Shown here one piece after another: positions 24,401 through 38,850 of a stretch of 64,000 bases of DNA. Each line of letters begins with the position of its first letter. The first letter of the stretch is position 1. The DNA is from Polydactylus sextarius (lineage: Eukaryota > Chordata > Actinopteri > Polynemidae): NCBI GenBank assembly GCA_016801845.1, contig CM028914.1:10375772-10439771 (forward strand). The letters run 5' to 3'. The notes beneath the pieces were generated by a model. The model was not told the origin of the DNA and did no database searches. It was given only the letters and a program-made list of their open reading frames with translations. A program made the position numbers and the translations under genes.

Positions 24401-27400
24401 AGGGGGGTAAGGGGGATCTGACCAACTCGGTGTTTTTATTTTAATTAATTCATGTAATATAATATTATTTCAACTTTCCAAGTTTATAGACTGAAAAGTA
24501 TATAAAAGAAGGAAAAAATACTTGCGACTAAATGATCCTGACAAAACGTGTAGCCACCAGTCGCCTCTTGTGTTGCCTTCATGTCCACATCGGAAAACAG
24601 AATCCCGAAGCTGCTCTGGTGGGAAATAACCACCTGTTTGCATCCTGGAGTAATTACACCCAAGTGTCGTGGGAGGAACTGAACACAAGTCTGAATCTGT
24701 GAAATTCCGCCTCCTGGGACTTTGCTGTACAGTAATAATTATTACAACATGTGCAATGAAGTCTTTTGTTAGTATATTTTATTAATATATTTTCTTATAT
24801 GCTGCATACATGTAATTATTTCTATTGTATTTATATATTTTTCTCGTATCAAATATTATTGCGCAACTATTCAGTAACAAAGGTATTTAGATAAAGGATG
24901 CTGAAAAATTGCCATATTTTCTATGCCACTTGAGGAGATTTTCTCATAAAGACAAAGTGACACAACACAAGGTTAAAATCAGCCTCAGCTTCCTGCTGTC
25001 ACCTCTTATTAAATAAACGTTCCCCCTCACAGCCAAACTTCCTCAAACTCTACATGTGTTTGACAATTTGACACTCACTTTAGTGAAATGTAAGATGTGT
25101 TCTCCACCCACAAACACATACAAGACAAAGTGACTAAAATAACCATGTCGAGGTGGCAGTAGATCAGCAGCTTCCTGTTTTCTAAGGTGAAGTTTCTGTT
25201 TTGGTCAGTAGAGTCTGGTGGCAGACCGAAAGTAGGATGACAGATTAATAAACAGAGTGAAGTTCACAATGTTTACTGGTGAAACAGAAAAAAAATGGTT
25301 TCAGAACATTGTATATTTCTATCAATCTTTCACACCCCCCTCCATCCCCTCATCTCACCAGGATAACAAAACAAACAAACAAACAAAAAAAACAACACTT
25401 AATGGACCAAGTGTTCAAGAGTAGGCTGTGAACGATGGAGGCGCAGTTTTGTTGAGTGGCAGGGTTCAGCACTTTAACACTTCACTTTATGTTAGTAAAA
25501 CATATCCTTTGTACACCGTATATTAAGTTTGACACCTGGGAAGTATTGGCACATTTGCAGCCTGTGCCTGTGTGTGGAGATATACTAGTTACATTTTGTT
25601 TTTATACAGAAATAGAAACTGTGCATGTCTATTTAAAGTGAGAAGCGAGACTTTATGTTTCTTCTTTTCTCTTTAGTCTTCAGCTGTCTTTAAATTATTC
25701 CACTCTGATTCCTTCTGAATCTGTTTTTGTGCAGTCAATTGCACAATGGCTCTTTGCCAGTTTAGCAGCACTTGATGCACACTGGCAGATGCTGGATGTT
25801 TTCATGATCACCACTCAGCAGGGTGACTTGTGCACCCGGTGATGTCGCTTGAAAACTATATATGGCTGCACCACACTAAAGCTAATACACAATGTGGCAC
25901 TAAGGAATGGTTGGGAATGATATTTACAGGTTTTGTTTGACTTTTACTCTTCCAAAAAATAAATAAATCAGAGAACAAAACATGCACTGACAATGTCATC
26001 ACAGAGAAAGGTTGGTTCACTGATTCAGCAGCGATCAGGTGAAAGAAAACGTGACTGGTCATTTCACACTGATGTCAGGCCACTTGTTGGAGGTGATAAC
26101 ATGTGGACGTCTGTTTGCCTGGTGCTTTTTGGGTGAATAATTGTACCTGACAGTGTACTGCTTTGTTAAATTTTGTTGCTAGGAGGCCAGGAAATTGGAC
26201 TTCAGAGTGATAATGAATCACTTTTGCACCTGTTTGCTTCCAACTCACCACTTCCAGCTCACCACTTGTTGAGTCTAGTGCCACTTGTTTTCTGATTATG
26301 ATGATAATTTCAACATGTTGAATAATTATCCTGTAAATTGCATTTCAAACCATTAAATAACTAATTGAAACTAAAGTGACCAGAAACATGAAGACTTGAA
26401 CAAACACCAGTGTGATGATAGTGGCCTAAAGTGACAGAAACATTTATCTGATGTGTGGAGGCAGAGTTTATAATGATATCATTACGACACTCTGAGGAAA
26501 CATATCTGCAGTTAGTGGTTTTGCTCAGATGTCTCGTCATTGCACACAGATTCTTATATGTGGAAATTCAAGCAGTCACCAACCTGTTTTACAAAAAGAG
26601 AACAAAGTATGTGTATTGCGTTTGTCTGACCTTAACAATGTGTTCATGCATTTCAACATATTTTCCTGTCAGTGCAGGAAAAGTAAAGTGTGTGTGTTTG
26701 TGTGTCAAAAACCACAATTTAAAACACTGTAATTATAATTTATATCATTAGCAGTGTATAAACAAGCTGAGAGAGGTGAAAATGTCCAGAGCTCGTAGAT
26801 CTTATCGGCCACAATGACAACTGTTTCTAGAAAATTTGCTTCACTGCAGCTAATTAACATTGATTCTGTGAGTTGGCCAAACAAAAAAAAAAAAAAAAAT
26901 TCTGAGCTTTAAACACCAGAGTCTGAGTGTAAATGACACCCTTGATATTCAGTGAATGTGAACTCTGTGAAAATGTGTCACAGTTGTTTTGCTTTTTAAT
27001 CTGGAAGTAACTTTAACATGAACAACCAAAGAAAACATTGTTTCAGAACAAACACACACCCAAAGCAGCAGCGACTCCACCCTGCAGGACAATGTATCCT
27101 GCATTCAACGAGTTTCTCTGCTGCAGATGTATATTTGCACTATTTGCACGTTTAAAACCAGAAAGTGAATGAGAATCTTATCCTATTGTTTGACTATAGT
27201 CTTGTCATTTTTCTTTCTTTCTTTTGTTCTTTATTTGTCATGCCTTGGCCTCTGCCTGCTGATTCTCTTTTCTCCGGTGTCTGTTGCGTCAGTGTTGTAC
27301 CTGCTGCCTGCTAACATCGCGCACCATCGCTGCCTCTGTCTGTCTGCATGCAACCTGCAGAGTTATGGATTTTATTTTTTTTCTTTCTTTAAAAAAAAAA

Positions 27401-28184
27401 AAAAAAGCACTCTACAAAAATCAATGCAGGTTGAGACAGAGGAGCACGGCTTAGTAACAAAAGGAATCAAATGTATGAACAGGAGAGAAAAATGTGAACA
27501 AATAAATCGAGAGCATCATACAACCAGACACCCTGCTGGCAGGAAAACAATGCAACGGCAGCTACAGTTACATTGTACCGTGGACAGGTACGATAAGGTT
27601 TAGATTGCAGTACAAAGAATTTGCACTATGTAAATGTTAGGTACAGCATCTGGATAAAGCTCAACGAGAGGACATGCACTGGAAGCACCAAAGACTTTGA
27701 ATGTTGGACATAAAAAGGAAGCTGAAATATTGTTCTCTAAATGATATAACTTCAGAAAATTAGGCATGTATTATATGTGGGTCTTGTTCAACACTTGATA
27801 ATAATTCTGTGCAAATACCTGCAGCTGTCAGCAGCTCATCCATCCATCATCCTCTTCATATCTCAGCTCTCAGCACTTCAATGCTCAGAGTCGATTCAGC
27901 TCCTGGAACAGCTCGAACTAAACCTTAAGTTCAAGCGTAATGAGAAAGCAAAGCACATTGGGTAACACAGTAATTCCACAAGAACTAGAAGAAGTTAGAT
28001 TTCAAGTTTCATCACTATCTTTTACACAACAGCTGAGGATTGAGGATTTTATCTCCGATCTCTGAGAAAAGGAGGGATCGTGTTGTGGCCAGTGTGTTCA
28101 GAAATGACTGTTAACCGAACACATGATGAACCATCTGTCAATCATGATATCGAGAACAGTGTTTTATACTAACAAAATAATAAT
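24401..28184. other. Upstream flank, no gene recognised
   Basis: AT-rich sequence with a poly(A) run at 26883-26899 and another at 27391-27406, and one dispersed repeat copy. The 144-codon plus-strand frame at 27169-27603 has an ATG but runs through poly-pyrimidine and poly(A) sequence and resembles no known protein. Confidence 0.5.
26365..26460 (+). repeat. Dispersed repeat, ACATGAAGACTTGAACAAACA family, copy 1
   Basis: ACATGAAGACTTGAACAAACA followed by CCTAAAGTGACAGAAACATT and TATCTGATGTGTGGAG. The same ordered blocks occur at 28490-28590, and the first block again at 43208-43270. The element class is not known to me. Confidence 0.6.
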
Positions 28185-28480
28185 ACTTCACTACTGTACT
28201 TAAGTAATTTTAGAGAGTAACTGTACTTTAGTTTTTTCAAAAAAATTCAGTCAACTTTCACTTTTACTTCACTCTAAGTCTATCTATGATGTGTTTAGAC
28301 TATAAAAAACATGTTTGCGGGTTGATGTAGGCTCAGTCTTAAAGGATGGATGGAGAAACTTGAAAAATATCAAAATTGAACAGAAATTTTGGAGAAATTT
28401 CTTTTTATTAACATGGTACTTTTACTTTCATTACTTCATTTTAAATAACTTGTCATACTGAAGTACAGAAAATACTGGAT
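28185..28480. repeat. GTACTTTTACTT-type fish repeat, diverged
   Basis: Blocks such as ACTGTACTTAAGTAATTTTA near 28193 and GGTACTTTTACTTTCATTAC near 28415 resemble a widespread teleost repeat rich in TACTTAAGTA and TACTTTTACTT units. The identification rests on remembered similarity; the ends are approximate. Confidence 0.45.
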
Positions 28481-28489
28481 GGTTTCGGA

Positions 28490-28590
28490 ATTCAAACCAA
28501 ACTGATGAGGAACATGAAGACTCAAACAACATCAGCGTGATCACAATGACCTAAAGTAACAGAAACATTTATTTGATGTGTAGTGAGACA
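28490..28590 (+). repeat. Dispersed repeat, ACATGAAGACTTGAACAAACA family, copy 2
   Basis: AACATGAAGACTCAAACAAC followed by ATCAGCGTGATCACAATGAC, CTAAAGTAACAGAAACATTT and ATTTGATGTGTAGTG, collinear with 26365-26460. It lies next to the preceding repeat, so nested or composite insertion is possible. Confidence 0.6.
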
Positions 28591-28781
28591 TTTTCGTTTG
28601 GATCGTGTTCCATCTGCTAAGATTCAGGGCATAAATTTTATAAGCTGAACTGCAGCCAAAAACTAGATAGATCGCCGTTCTGAAGCCTAAAAAGGCAACT
28701 AATGTAAATACAAATATATTTGCTTCGATACATTTTACTGGACACTCACACTTGGCCATGCCTTAGATAAGATATATGTAT

Positions 28782-28782
<1 letters not shown>

Positions 28783-28841
<59 letters not shown>

Positions 28842-28852
28842 ATATATATATA
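28783..28852. repeat. Compound (CA)n(TA)n microsatellite
   Basis: CA units to about 28804, then TA units to 28852 with one TGTG interruption near 28837-28840. Confidence 0.95.
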
Positions 28853-28859
28853 AACATCT

Positions 28860-31800
28860 TTCCACGAATCAGTTGCTTTTATTTACCCGACCTAAACTGG
28901 CCAATGCCAGCTTATTGTCTGCTCAAGTGGACTGACGCTCGCTAATTGTTAATCAGAAAGGACTTGGTGCCAGAATAAATAGAACTAATAGGTTTCAGCA
29001 CACAACAGTCAATCACTGGTCCATCACCGAGGGAATAAAAGCATTCTAACAGGATACTTTGGTTTGACAGTCTGCAAATTACCCAGATTTTTTTTTTTTT
29101 TTGTCTGACCTCTTTCAAAACTACACTGAGCCTGTGTCATGAGCAGGAAGCGTTATACAGCAAAGGGGACTTTTTCATCAACGTAAATCCCCGCCACATT
29201 CAGAGGTTGCAGCAAGAGTTCATCCATAATTCATATTGGAAGACAGTGAGCAGATTGAATTGTCACAACTCGGGCTGGTACAGACGAGAGAGGACGAGGG
29301 AGGACTGATCTGTTCTCACTCTCTCTCTCTCTCTCTTTTTCTCTGAGCAGGAATAGAAAAAGCAGGATTAGTATGAGAATCATCTCAACACATTCTGACT
29401 TCAAGTCCACTCTGTTAATGTGGATAATCTGTGCCTGCAGCAACCCATCACATGTCTGCAAGTCAAACTCAAGTACTATTAACAGTTGTTGCCAGCCGAG
29501 CGCTACAGTTAACTGGTTTATGATGCAAAGATTAGAAAGGGAGTCGATCAGAATTTAACAGCTTTTCTGAAAATACCAGAAGTCATTTGTCAACTCTGAC
29601 TTATTCATTTTTGTTGATGATCATCTACTTACTATTAGACATAAACACTTAATTACTCATAAAATTACATTGTTTCCACTGTTGGTTCTTTGATATTGAA
29701 AAATTTCAAGCTTGCCACCTGTAGTAGAATGTGTGTCCGAGCAGATGGAGAGAAGACACGCCTCGCACCAAGAGTAAAGAAAATATTTCACTCTTTAATT
29801 TTAGGCTGCTGGCAGGTTACAAACATAACATGTAACAAACAAAACACTGACAAAAAACAAAAGAAATAAGGGATAATACCCAGAACTGCTGCACCAGGCT
29901 GCCCATACAGCAGAATGCTAACCTCTCACTGCAAAGGACAAACCTGACTGACGTGCTTGCCCAGTTTAAGTACTGACGGCCTACACCATTTCCACAGTAC
30001 AAATCAATCAAATTTTAAAATATATATTTTAACCTGTCCACCCTATATATGCAACACATCATTGACATACATTCACATAGATTCCGCAGAACAGCATTAA
30101 ACAACATAAAAAACAAATAAAAATAAGTTCATCAATCCCCCTGTGACAATAAGCGCTTCCGAACAAGAGCTCAGAGTCCAGAGAAAGGTCCCTCCTTCCT
30201 TACCTCAGTTTGCTTCCCAGCCCCAGGAAAGACATGTGTACAGGCAGGTAAGGAGACTACTATCGCTACACAAACAAATCTGTGCAAACAGTTTCACTAG
30301 TTCACTTTTGGTTGGTAAATGTGCGCACTTTGAACCCTGGATCCATTTTACTGATATTTTCGTGCATATTGATAATTTTATGCTATTCCGTACAATAATT
30401 AAAATATGCTTATGATATGAAATATTAAATATCAATTCAAATATTTCATTTGTAATAAATACCATAACCACATACCCACCTACAACAGAAAAGTGTCATT
30501 CTTATTGGCTGTAATTAATGAAAAAGATTCCTTTCTTCAACTGATATCCCCTTGCAATGACCGCATTAGACCCCCATTGTTCTCTATGAGCAGGAAACCC
30601 GCTGGACATGTGGTGACCACTGGGTGTTCTGTCACACACCTTAAAAGGTGTGTTAACTTGTGTATCATGTGAATCTTCATCATGGTTCACACTGTGAAGA
30701 AATAGCTAATATTTCTTCTGTCTATCTATGTAAAACAGACAGCAGTTTATATTATATTTCAACCATAAAACAGAGACATGGTCTGTGGAGAGTTCTCATT
30801 CTCACAGAAATGCATGCTGGGAAGTGTGCTGGTGCTTCTTACCGACTGAAAGATATTAAGTCGTCAGACAAATTTCATTAAGTTGCCACAGCTGGAGGTG
30901 AAATTAGTTACAATTGTAAGTTGAAGGGATAAACCAGTGTTACAGTTTCACTACAACTCATTACAATTATGTTAAACTCATTTTTAATCCAACAATAATG
31001 CACTTAATTATGCCATGGTTAAATGTCCTTGTGGTGGGTAATATTCACTGTAGTCTCAGATCAGATTATAATTCTGTTAATAGGAAGATAACATATTTAT
31101 ATTTATAATAAAAAAAGAAGATGTTTTTTGTCATGTTTCATTTGAGCCTTGTCATTTTCTGGAAATTATTTAATTAAGATGCCAAATTCCATTCAGCTTC
31201 GCAGTTTTCATGTGACATTTACAATCCTCAGCATCTGTTCACAAAGCCATTACACTCCAACAGCTATCAGTGATCCCTTAGGGCACGAGCATATATGTGT
31301 GTGCGTGTGTGTGGGGTGTGTGTGTGTGAATCCCAGGTGCTGCAGCCGCTGTTCACCTTCCCATTAAGCCCACATCATAAACACCGATGCACCTGAGACA
31401 TCAGTCAGAGCTCGACACAGGCGACTGAACACGTGTTACATGTTTGATTTTGATCCTTCACCTTCCTACTGCCATGAAAACCAATCAATGATGGCTCCAT
31501 GATGGACGGCTGTGCTGCAGTAAAATGTGGGGTGTGTTACTCATGGAGCATGTTAAGTATGTTCCTGGATGTCAAGAAGAAAATGTTACTGCAATGAATA
31601 TTTACACTGACATACACAAACATTCACAGACCTTATAGAAATATAAAGGCAACGCCTTTATATCTCGCATTGCTCTGTTAATTAGTGTTTTCTGTCTGTT
31701 GATATTTGGTTTTAAAGCTCCAGTGCAGGTAAGTAAAAAATTGTAACTAACAGATATCAGCATGAAGCCCCATCCTCAGATGATTACTTTCATTAAAACA

Positions 31801-34800
31801 TTTATTTTTTATATCACAGGCTTTTCTGAAACTGTGTTTAAACATGCAAATGAAGCATAATCTAATTAAATCTGCACTAATTTGCATAACTTTTCCAAAA
31901 ATCAGAAAATACTGTAATTGCAAATTGTAATGGATAAAATGTTGTGTAAGTCCAATGTGACTGACATGAAAAAAGAGGAATAAGAGTGTGTGAGAATGTA
32001 CATATTGTCCTTTTCATACATTTTTATCAGAAGCCACAATTCAAAGACACAAAGGAAATGACCATGTTTGGACTTGGTAATGTCCAACCTGTGAAGTCAC
32101 AGTGCAGACAGCGATGGCTGCACCATGCTGTTATGTTTGAATGTAAACTTCAGGAGAAATGTACAAAATAGAATAATGAAACAGTACAAAATATTAAAAT
32201 AGACCAGTATTTTTGCTTCTAGGATCTCATCTTAAATGATGCAGCTTTCGCCCCAAGGATCATGTGGCTAAATCTGGATCTGGGATCAGCATCATTACAC
32301 ATTCAGGGCAACTCATGTTGCCAGATGAAAACATAATCTATTAAGCTGATTCTGAAAAACTAATAGCATAGAATATGGTACATAACTTTTTTACTGCTAG
32401 CCACTGCTAGCAATTTATTCACATTATGGAAGGCCTGCACAGCAAATAAACCAATGAAATGTAATTTATGTAAATCAGACCTGAAACACAGGAGGTGATT
32501 TGGTTTGAAACACGATTTCAATTGCATCTCAACAGATGCTTCTCAGTCCATATGCTACTGTGGCAACAGGGTGGGCAATCTGTCCACAACAACCTGATGT
32601 GAGAAACAAATCTGATTGTCCTGCAGTCTGAAGAGATAAAACACCAGGAACAGACAGAGATCATGATGATGGTTTAGAGTGAATGTTGTAAATCTGAATG
32701 TGATTCTTACGGATCTGGAAACTTAACAGACTGTGGAAAGTCTTCTTAGTATTATGAAAGTTTTCTTCAAGCACCAAAATGAACTAAAGCAAATTAAAAC
32801 AATGGCATCAGTGTGAAGGGTGTGTGAAACACAAAATCAAAAATCATAGATGATCGGGGTTAAAGAAGCGTGAAGGATTAATTCAGAGCCTCTGATTCCT
32901 TGACACTCACAGACAGATTGTTCTTCCTTGTCATACAGTTACAAAAAGGCCTGTAGCCGTCAGCTGGCAGCCATTTTAAACCTCCCACATGTTCTACCTC
33001 GTGTCCACCTGTCTATTAAAACCATATAATCTGTTAGATATTGATGCAATAAAAAGAGGCCATGGTAGCAGCGTCTGATTAGATTGGAACATCTGCTCCG
33101 TATGGCTCGTGCATGCTGTCCTTAGCCATCACTCTGTTAGAGATTTACCGCTAGCATCTGGACTTCACAGTGTTTGACGATGTAAATCTGGTTTGGGTTT
33201 TTTTTTGATACAGCCACAAAAAAAAAAAAAAAAAAAAAATTAATCATCATGTTCTGGTAAATTGAAACAAGAGACAGAAGTTTAGAAGTTTCAGTCCAGC
33301 ATTTGGAAGATCGATTGATAAATGTGGTCGGTGTTCATACTTTTGTATTTTGTACTTTTGTACTTTTGTTTGGGAGATTTCTTGACATCATCTTGTCATC
33401 TTGTCCAAACACAGCTCATTCCCTGAAAATGGTCTACATTAGGCATTTAATGTAGTGCAACATACAAATAACCAGTGGTGTAGATTTTCTATCCAGTCAT
33501 TTTGCCAAAACATTTCCTGATGGTTTTCCCACTCTGGTGGTTTACCCAATTTGGTATTTTAGTGTTCCACACAAACTTCAGTTAACAATGAATTAGATGT
33601 TACACTGTTAAATGGACACAACTCACAGCTGGGTGTGGAGGTGAGTGGAGCAGAAATTATACTTCAATTAGCTTTTTAGCTGAAGGTGGGCAACAGAAAA
33701 GTCAAGCAAAGAGACCAGGGCACAGGCTAATCCAAACGAAAACTTTATTACCAACCAACTATGGGAGAAGGGAGGGGTCAGACCCTTCAGAGACACAGTA
33801 ATGATACAGATTTAACAAAGAAGAAGAAAAGACATCAAGCAGCAAAGATTTATTGATCAAATTAGGCATGAGTTTATTAGCTCACTCCCCATGCTACCAG
33901 CGATCCACATGCAGCAGAGAATCTGAGCTGAGCTTATAATCACACTCAATTAAAACATGTGGGTAAAACAACTCAAATATAAAGATGTGATGGCTGAAGA
34001 ACTGCACCTTTGGGACGAATAAAGTTAAATTAATGGACAAAGATCCAGTTTATAACAGGTGTTATATTCACCAAACTGTGACAAACATAAAAGTTGTCCA
34101 TCCAGATATTCTGGACCTCATTCAGACTCAATCACACATGGGTAATTTTCAGTCATCAGCCATTTCCACTTAATTATTCTGTGTTAGTTTAAGTCACTCT
34201 GACAGGACAAGGTGCTGTTCACCAGACCTGAATAGTTCCTGGATTTTCATTCAATTTGTATAAAACAATTAGATTTTTTTAAATTAGTGACTCATTCAAT
34301 GCTACATAAGTGGTATCACAGAATAAAAATACAGAGCTTGAAATATCAGTTTGTGTTTGTGCAAGTCTTACATGACTCAATACATGTTCATGCTCCTATT
34401 TCTGCTGACTTTAACTGCCTGTCTGCCTTTGGTTTAATGCAACAAAGGTAAGTTGCTCAGAGCTGCCTGCTGCTAGAGAAACACAATGAGCTAAAAAAGG
34501 TGGCTCATTAGCAACATGACCTCTTTCATATCACAAAAATCATAGATATAAAAAAACATGTCAATTAGCAGAGCTGTGGGTGAACTGAAAAAGAAGAAAA
34601 AAGAAGAAAATTAAAGCTGATAAGACTAAAGGCAAAAGAGTGCTAACGTGTTCAAAAGGAAGGAAAACAGTTACGACTCTGTTGTATCATCATTATCAAA
34701 ACACATTGTTAAAATTATTGTTTTGTTTTTGTTTTTTTTTTTTAGCTCTGAGCTTCATTGTTGGGACAGAAATACTCTGGAGTCAGACTCCGTCACTGAC

Positions 34801-37800
34801 TGAGGAGAACGAATGAAGATGAAAAACACGCTGATGGAAAATGAAATGACACAGTCGTTGACTGTTTTCCTGTCAATGCCAGAGCTGTTGCTGATTTAAC
34901 ACCCCTATGTGTGTGTGTGTGTGTGTCTGTGTGCTCGGTGCACTTAGCTCCCTGGTGACATTTTAATGCACAGCATTTAGAGCTACAAACGGCTGCAACT
35001 GCGTCCAGGCAGTTTCCAGACATAATATTGATGCTCTCTGTTTGTTCTTTATGTATAAATCGATAGAGGGACGGTATTTTCTGCTGAAACAATGGACACC
35101 TGCGCAGCTGACGATGTGAAGGCCGCGATTACTTCCTGCTGAATCATGCCAGTCAAAACACAACACATATATACTTCATCATAGCACTTCATCTAATTTT
35201 GTGAGTTTTTTTTGCTCAACTTTTCTTCATCATGTGATCACTACGCCAGCTCCAGTTTTTCATTTCCCCTGTGCCATTTTCTGCTGCCAGCCTCCACCAC
35301 GCCGCATCCACATTATCTACACCCACTACCCTGCTTATCAGCAGCTGTCCCTGTCCTCCACTATCCTCCAGACAAACTGTTTTTCCATTAAACTGGAACC
35401 AAACCAGAAGAGTCTTAGAGTCTGTGTTTGGATTCACCAATTAAACACAGTCATTGTAACAGCTGTCTCTGTCTCTGTCCACCTCCTCGGTCCCGACTAA
35501 CAGGTACAAAATGTGTTGTGCTGATTGAGCCATTTTCTGGGTGTTTTTTTTTTCTCTTTTTATTAAGTTTTACAACTTGTTCTTTTCCCAAAAGAAAACT
35601 TTGGTCAGGCATTATTGGATTAAAATTTAGGGAATTTAATGAAACTCACAAAAACTTTTGACAAACGATTGGAGACCACAGAGTAAAAACAGAAAAGGAC
35701 TGACCGAGGTGTCAGGTAGAGGCAGGTCTGCCTCTTCTCTCGTCAGTCAAGTTGTCATGGCGATCGATTGAAACCCGCAGGGGTCGCGACCTCTTCAAGA
35801 ATTAGCAGTATTTTTATCTCCCTTCTGTGTGAAAAAAAAAGAGTAAGGGTGTGATTATACAACCCAGAAGTCTCTATCTCTTGGTGTGTATGTATATGAT
35901 GCTGGTTAAACTGATTTTGCAGCTATGGAGAGATCCTGGAGAGAAACATGTATGTATCTTGATATGGTTCAGTATAAAATGATGACATACAGATGTCTGT
36001 GACTAGTGATGGCCATTAACTAAAGTTGGTGGGGATTTTTACATCGAATTGTTTGACACTGATCCAGAAGAAACTGCAGAGACTTTGTTTTATGACTCAT
36101 TATTGTCTCTGGAGAGAAGGACACCAGGATGCCCTTGTTGACCTGCTGCCTCTGAGACCTGATTCTGGATCAGAGGCTGAAAATCAATAGATATTTATCT
36201 TGTTTTATCTTCCAATTATTTTTCCTCTGTATCAAAAGTCTTTGTTTCCTCCTTGGACGTCCTTCCATCATTCCAGACATGATCTTTGTTAAATATGTTC
36301 TCTGGGAACATTTACTCGTAGATTTCTAATTTCCTTCCCTTTTCACTCCTTGTTGTAGATTTTATATTGCTCTAATCTTCTTCAGTGCTGATGTCGCTGT
36401 AAAACACTCTTTCCCTAAATGTTAATCCCATAATCATTTCCCTTGGCATCCTGCGTGTGTTCATAGCTGGAGTGATATTGCTTTTGCAGCATGGCCCATT
36501 TCCCTGAGTCTCATGGGATGTCACATAATGCTCAACTTGTCACAGCAGCTCACTTCACACTCAGGATGATTTTGGAGCATGGACACGTGTCCTGGAGGAT
36601 ATCAAGTGCGAAAAGGGATTTAGTTTCTTCTTCTTTGGAGATGAGAGCGACAATAAAAGCACAAAGGACTCATTCATCTCCTGCGATGGCACAATATTTT
36701 ACAACCGACATGTACCTCAGTATCACAACTTTACAAATCCTGCTGACGATGGCACTGTTGCTCTGTACATCTGAAACTTTGGTCCACACTGAGGCATCAA
36801 GATCAAGATAATTTTGACAACAAGCTGTCTAACTTTCTCTCAAACATGTGTTGTGTAGCACCAACAACCACAATCCTGCACTGGACTCCAATGATCTGGC
36901 AAAAGTCAAGCAACCTGATGTATCGTCACACTTCAGATATCACCCATAGGAATGTAACAGTGAGTTAGATCATTTGGAATAACAAACACATGGTTAACAC
37001 ATGGAAACTTCTTTAAAAATAGCTGCATTAAGTCTAAAAGCCTTTGCGTAGCAGGAATGTTGTGTTGTTCTGTAGCACAGTTGGGTGTAGAACAGCAGCT
37101 TTTCTTGCAGACAAAATCTAGAGTGGAGTTTCTATTTAAAGACAGAGTCAGAATTTAAATCAATTTTCACACAGTTGTTAAGATTGTGGACATTTAACAT
37201 CGAAGGTTTTTAAAGATGGTTTTTAAAGACACAACTCTGCTGATCCAAGCAAGCATGCTTGCGTTGCATTTGCCTGCAGTCATAAGCCTGTCATGGCTTT
37301 TTACAAAACATCCATACATACATGTCAGAAGCTTAGTGAGTTTCAAACTATACACATGTGTAATCAACTCTGCAGTGACTTTTAGCAAGTTTTTACTGCT
37401 TAGAAGAGTTTCAAATGTCTTTCTTGAGCACAGTCATTTAGATTCCAACTAATGATAATAATATATCTTTAATAATTGGTTGTGTTAAACAAAATGGTGT
37501 CTGGATGTAGTGTGGGTGAGGTGAATTCTGAATTCAATATGTGAGAACAGGAACCAGAAACTTCTAGAGAACTGGAGGAGTCACATGAATAGTATGGCAG
37601 GATCTGATTCACCAGGATCACAGATCAACTCAAGACACCCCGATACAAGAGTTTAACTACTGAAGCCCTGTGCAGTCGACCTCAGTCACATTTAAAATAA
37701 AGCAGAAGCAGAAACTGTGCTGTTTGTTCTGAACTACCTCACCATCAGCAGCCACCGAGTTCACTGCCATGAGCTCACTGCACTAAACATCTTTTATCAG

Positions 37801-38769
37801 AACATCTTAGATCTTTTAAGATCTTTTCCCCTCCACTCGTCTCTCTGGTAAATGCAGCACAGAGCAGCTGGGCGGGTAAACATAAACGTGCTGTGTGCAG
37901 TTTACTGATGAGATGATGACGGATTTCGAGGCATTAAGCTTCAACATTTTCACTGAAACATAAGTTAAAGGACTTTGGAGATGAGTCTCCAGCAGCAGGA
38001 GCATGTTTTCTATGCATTCTTATATCAAGTTGATTTGTCTGTTTTCTGACAATTGTTATCTCAGTCTTTGGTCAGTGAAGGATAATTTGAATTCAGGCAG
38101 AGACAGAACAGACCATCTGCTCTCTCTTCACTGTAAAGGAAACACTGCAGAGCTAAATGTCGATAAACTCCATGACCACACCTCGCAGCTCACAGGAGAG
38201 CCATCTCTAATGAGACCAGAGGTGAGAGCTAAACTGCGGGTTTCATATAATATAGCCCATCACTGTTAAGATGAAAGATAAATCAACTGTTTTTCTCGCT
38301 GGTATCGTGCCGACTTCTGACAGATGCAATAAGCTCGCGGTGCTCTGAACCGAGGACAGTTGAATTCTTTTATTCATCAGAGGAGTCAACAGTCTGCTCC
38401 CGTCACTGTTTCTCTTCTTTTATGAAACAGCAGGAAGTCTGAGCAGTGAGAGACTCTGCAGAGGAAGCTGCATCACTATGAGGACACAGGAGGAAACTCA
38501 TACATTTAGTCACACATTTAAAAGCTGTGACTTTCAGGTTACCTTCATACTGAGATACAGTTTACTCTGGATGGGTCTGCACATGTTTTATGTACAGGTT
38601 TGTTCAATATTTTAAACAGATAACTGTGTATAAAGTGTATAAAAGTCGCCAGTGCATCTCCACTTCCTCCTACTGCACAAAAACAAAGACAAAATATCTT
38701 GGGAACGCCACCATTGTAAAGGTGATGTAATTTTGGACCCAGTAATTGCTATTGTGAGTTATACCATAG
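28860..38769. other. Upstream flank, no gene recognised
   Basis: Contains a CT tract at 29318-29336, poly(T) at 29089-29102, a 22-base poly(A) at 33218-33239, a GT tract at 34909-34927 and poly(T) near 34732-34743. Several donor-like sites (for example GCAG|GTAAGT at 31729 and AAAG|GTAAGT near 34448) lack a preceding acceptor with a recognisable coding exon. No protein family was identified on either strand. Confidence 0.5.
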
Positions 38770-38850
38770 CCAGCCACCAGGGGCCAATCCAGATGGTTTG
38801 GCTTTACATTTTGGGAGCTGTCACGTCAGCCATCTTTATACATGCTTTAA
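38770..38850 (+). repeat. Dispersed fish repeat, GGAGCTGTCA...CATCTTTATA block
   Basis: Contains CCAGCCACCAGGGGCCAATC and GGGAGCTGTCACGTCAGCCA then TCTTTATACA. This resembles a common teleost repeat ending in GTCCATCTTTATATACAGTC. A diverged relative is at 47795-47870. Boundaries are not clear. Confidence 0.4.

Noticed and set aside
27169..27603. 144-codon plus-strand open frame with hydrophobic N-terminus
   Set aside because: The hydrophobic part is translated from a poly-pyrimidine tract and the middle from poly(A); no similarity to a known membrane protein.
30634..30653. Perfect short palindrome ACACACCTT-AA-AAGGTGTGT
   Set aside because: Only 9 bp per arm with a 2-base loop; short palindromes of this size are expected by chance in 64 kb and no duplications flank it.
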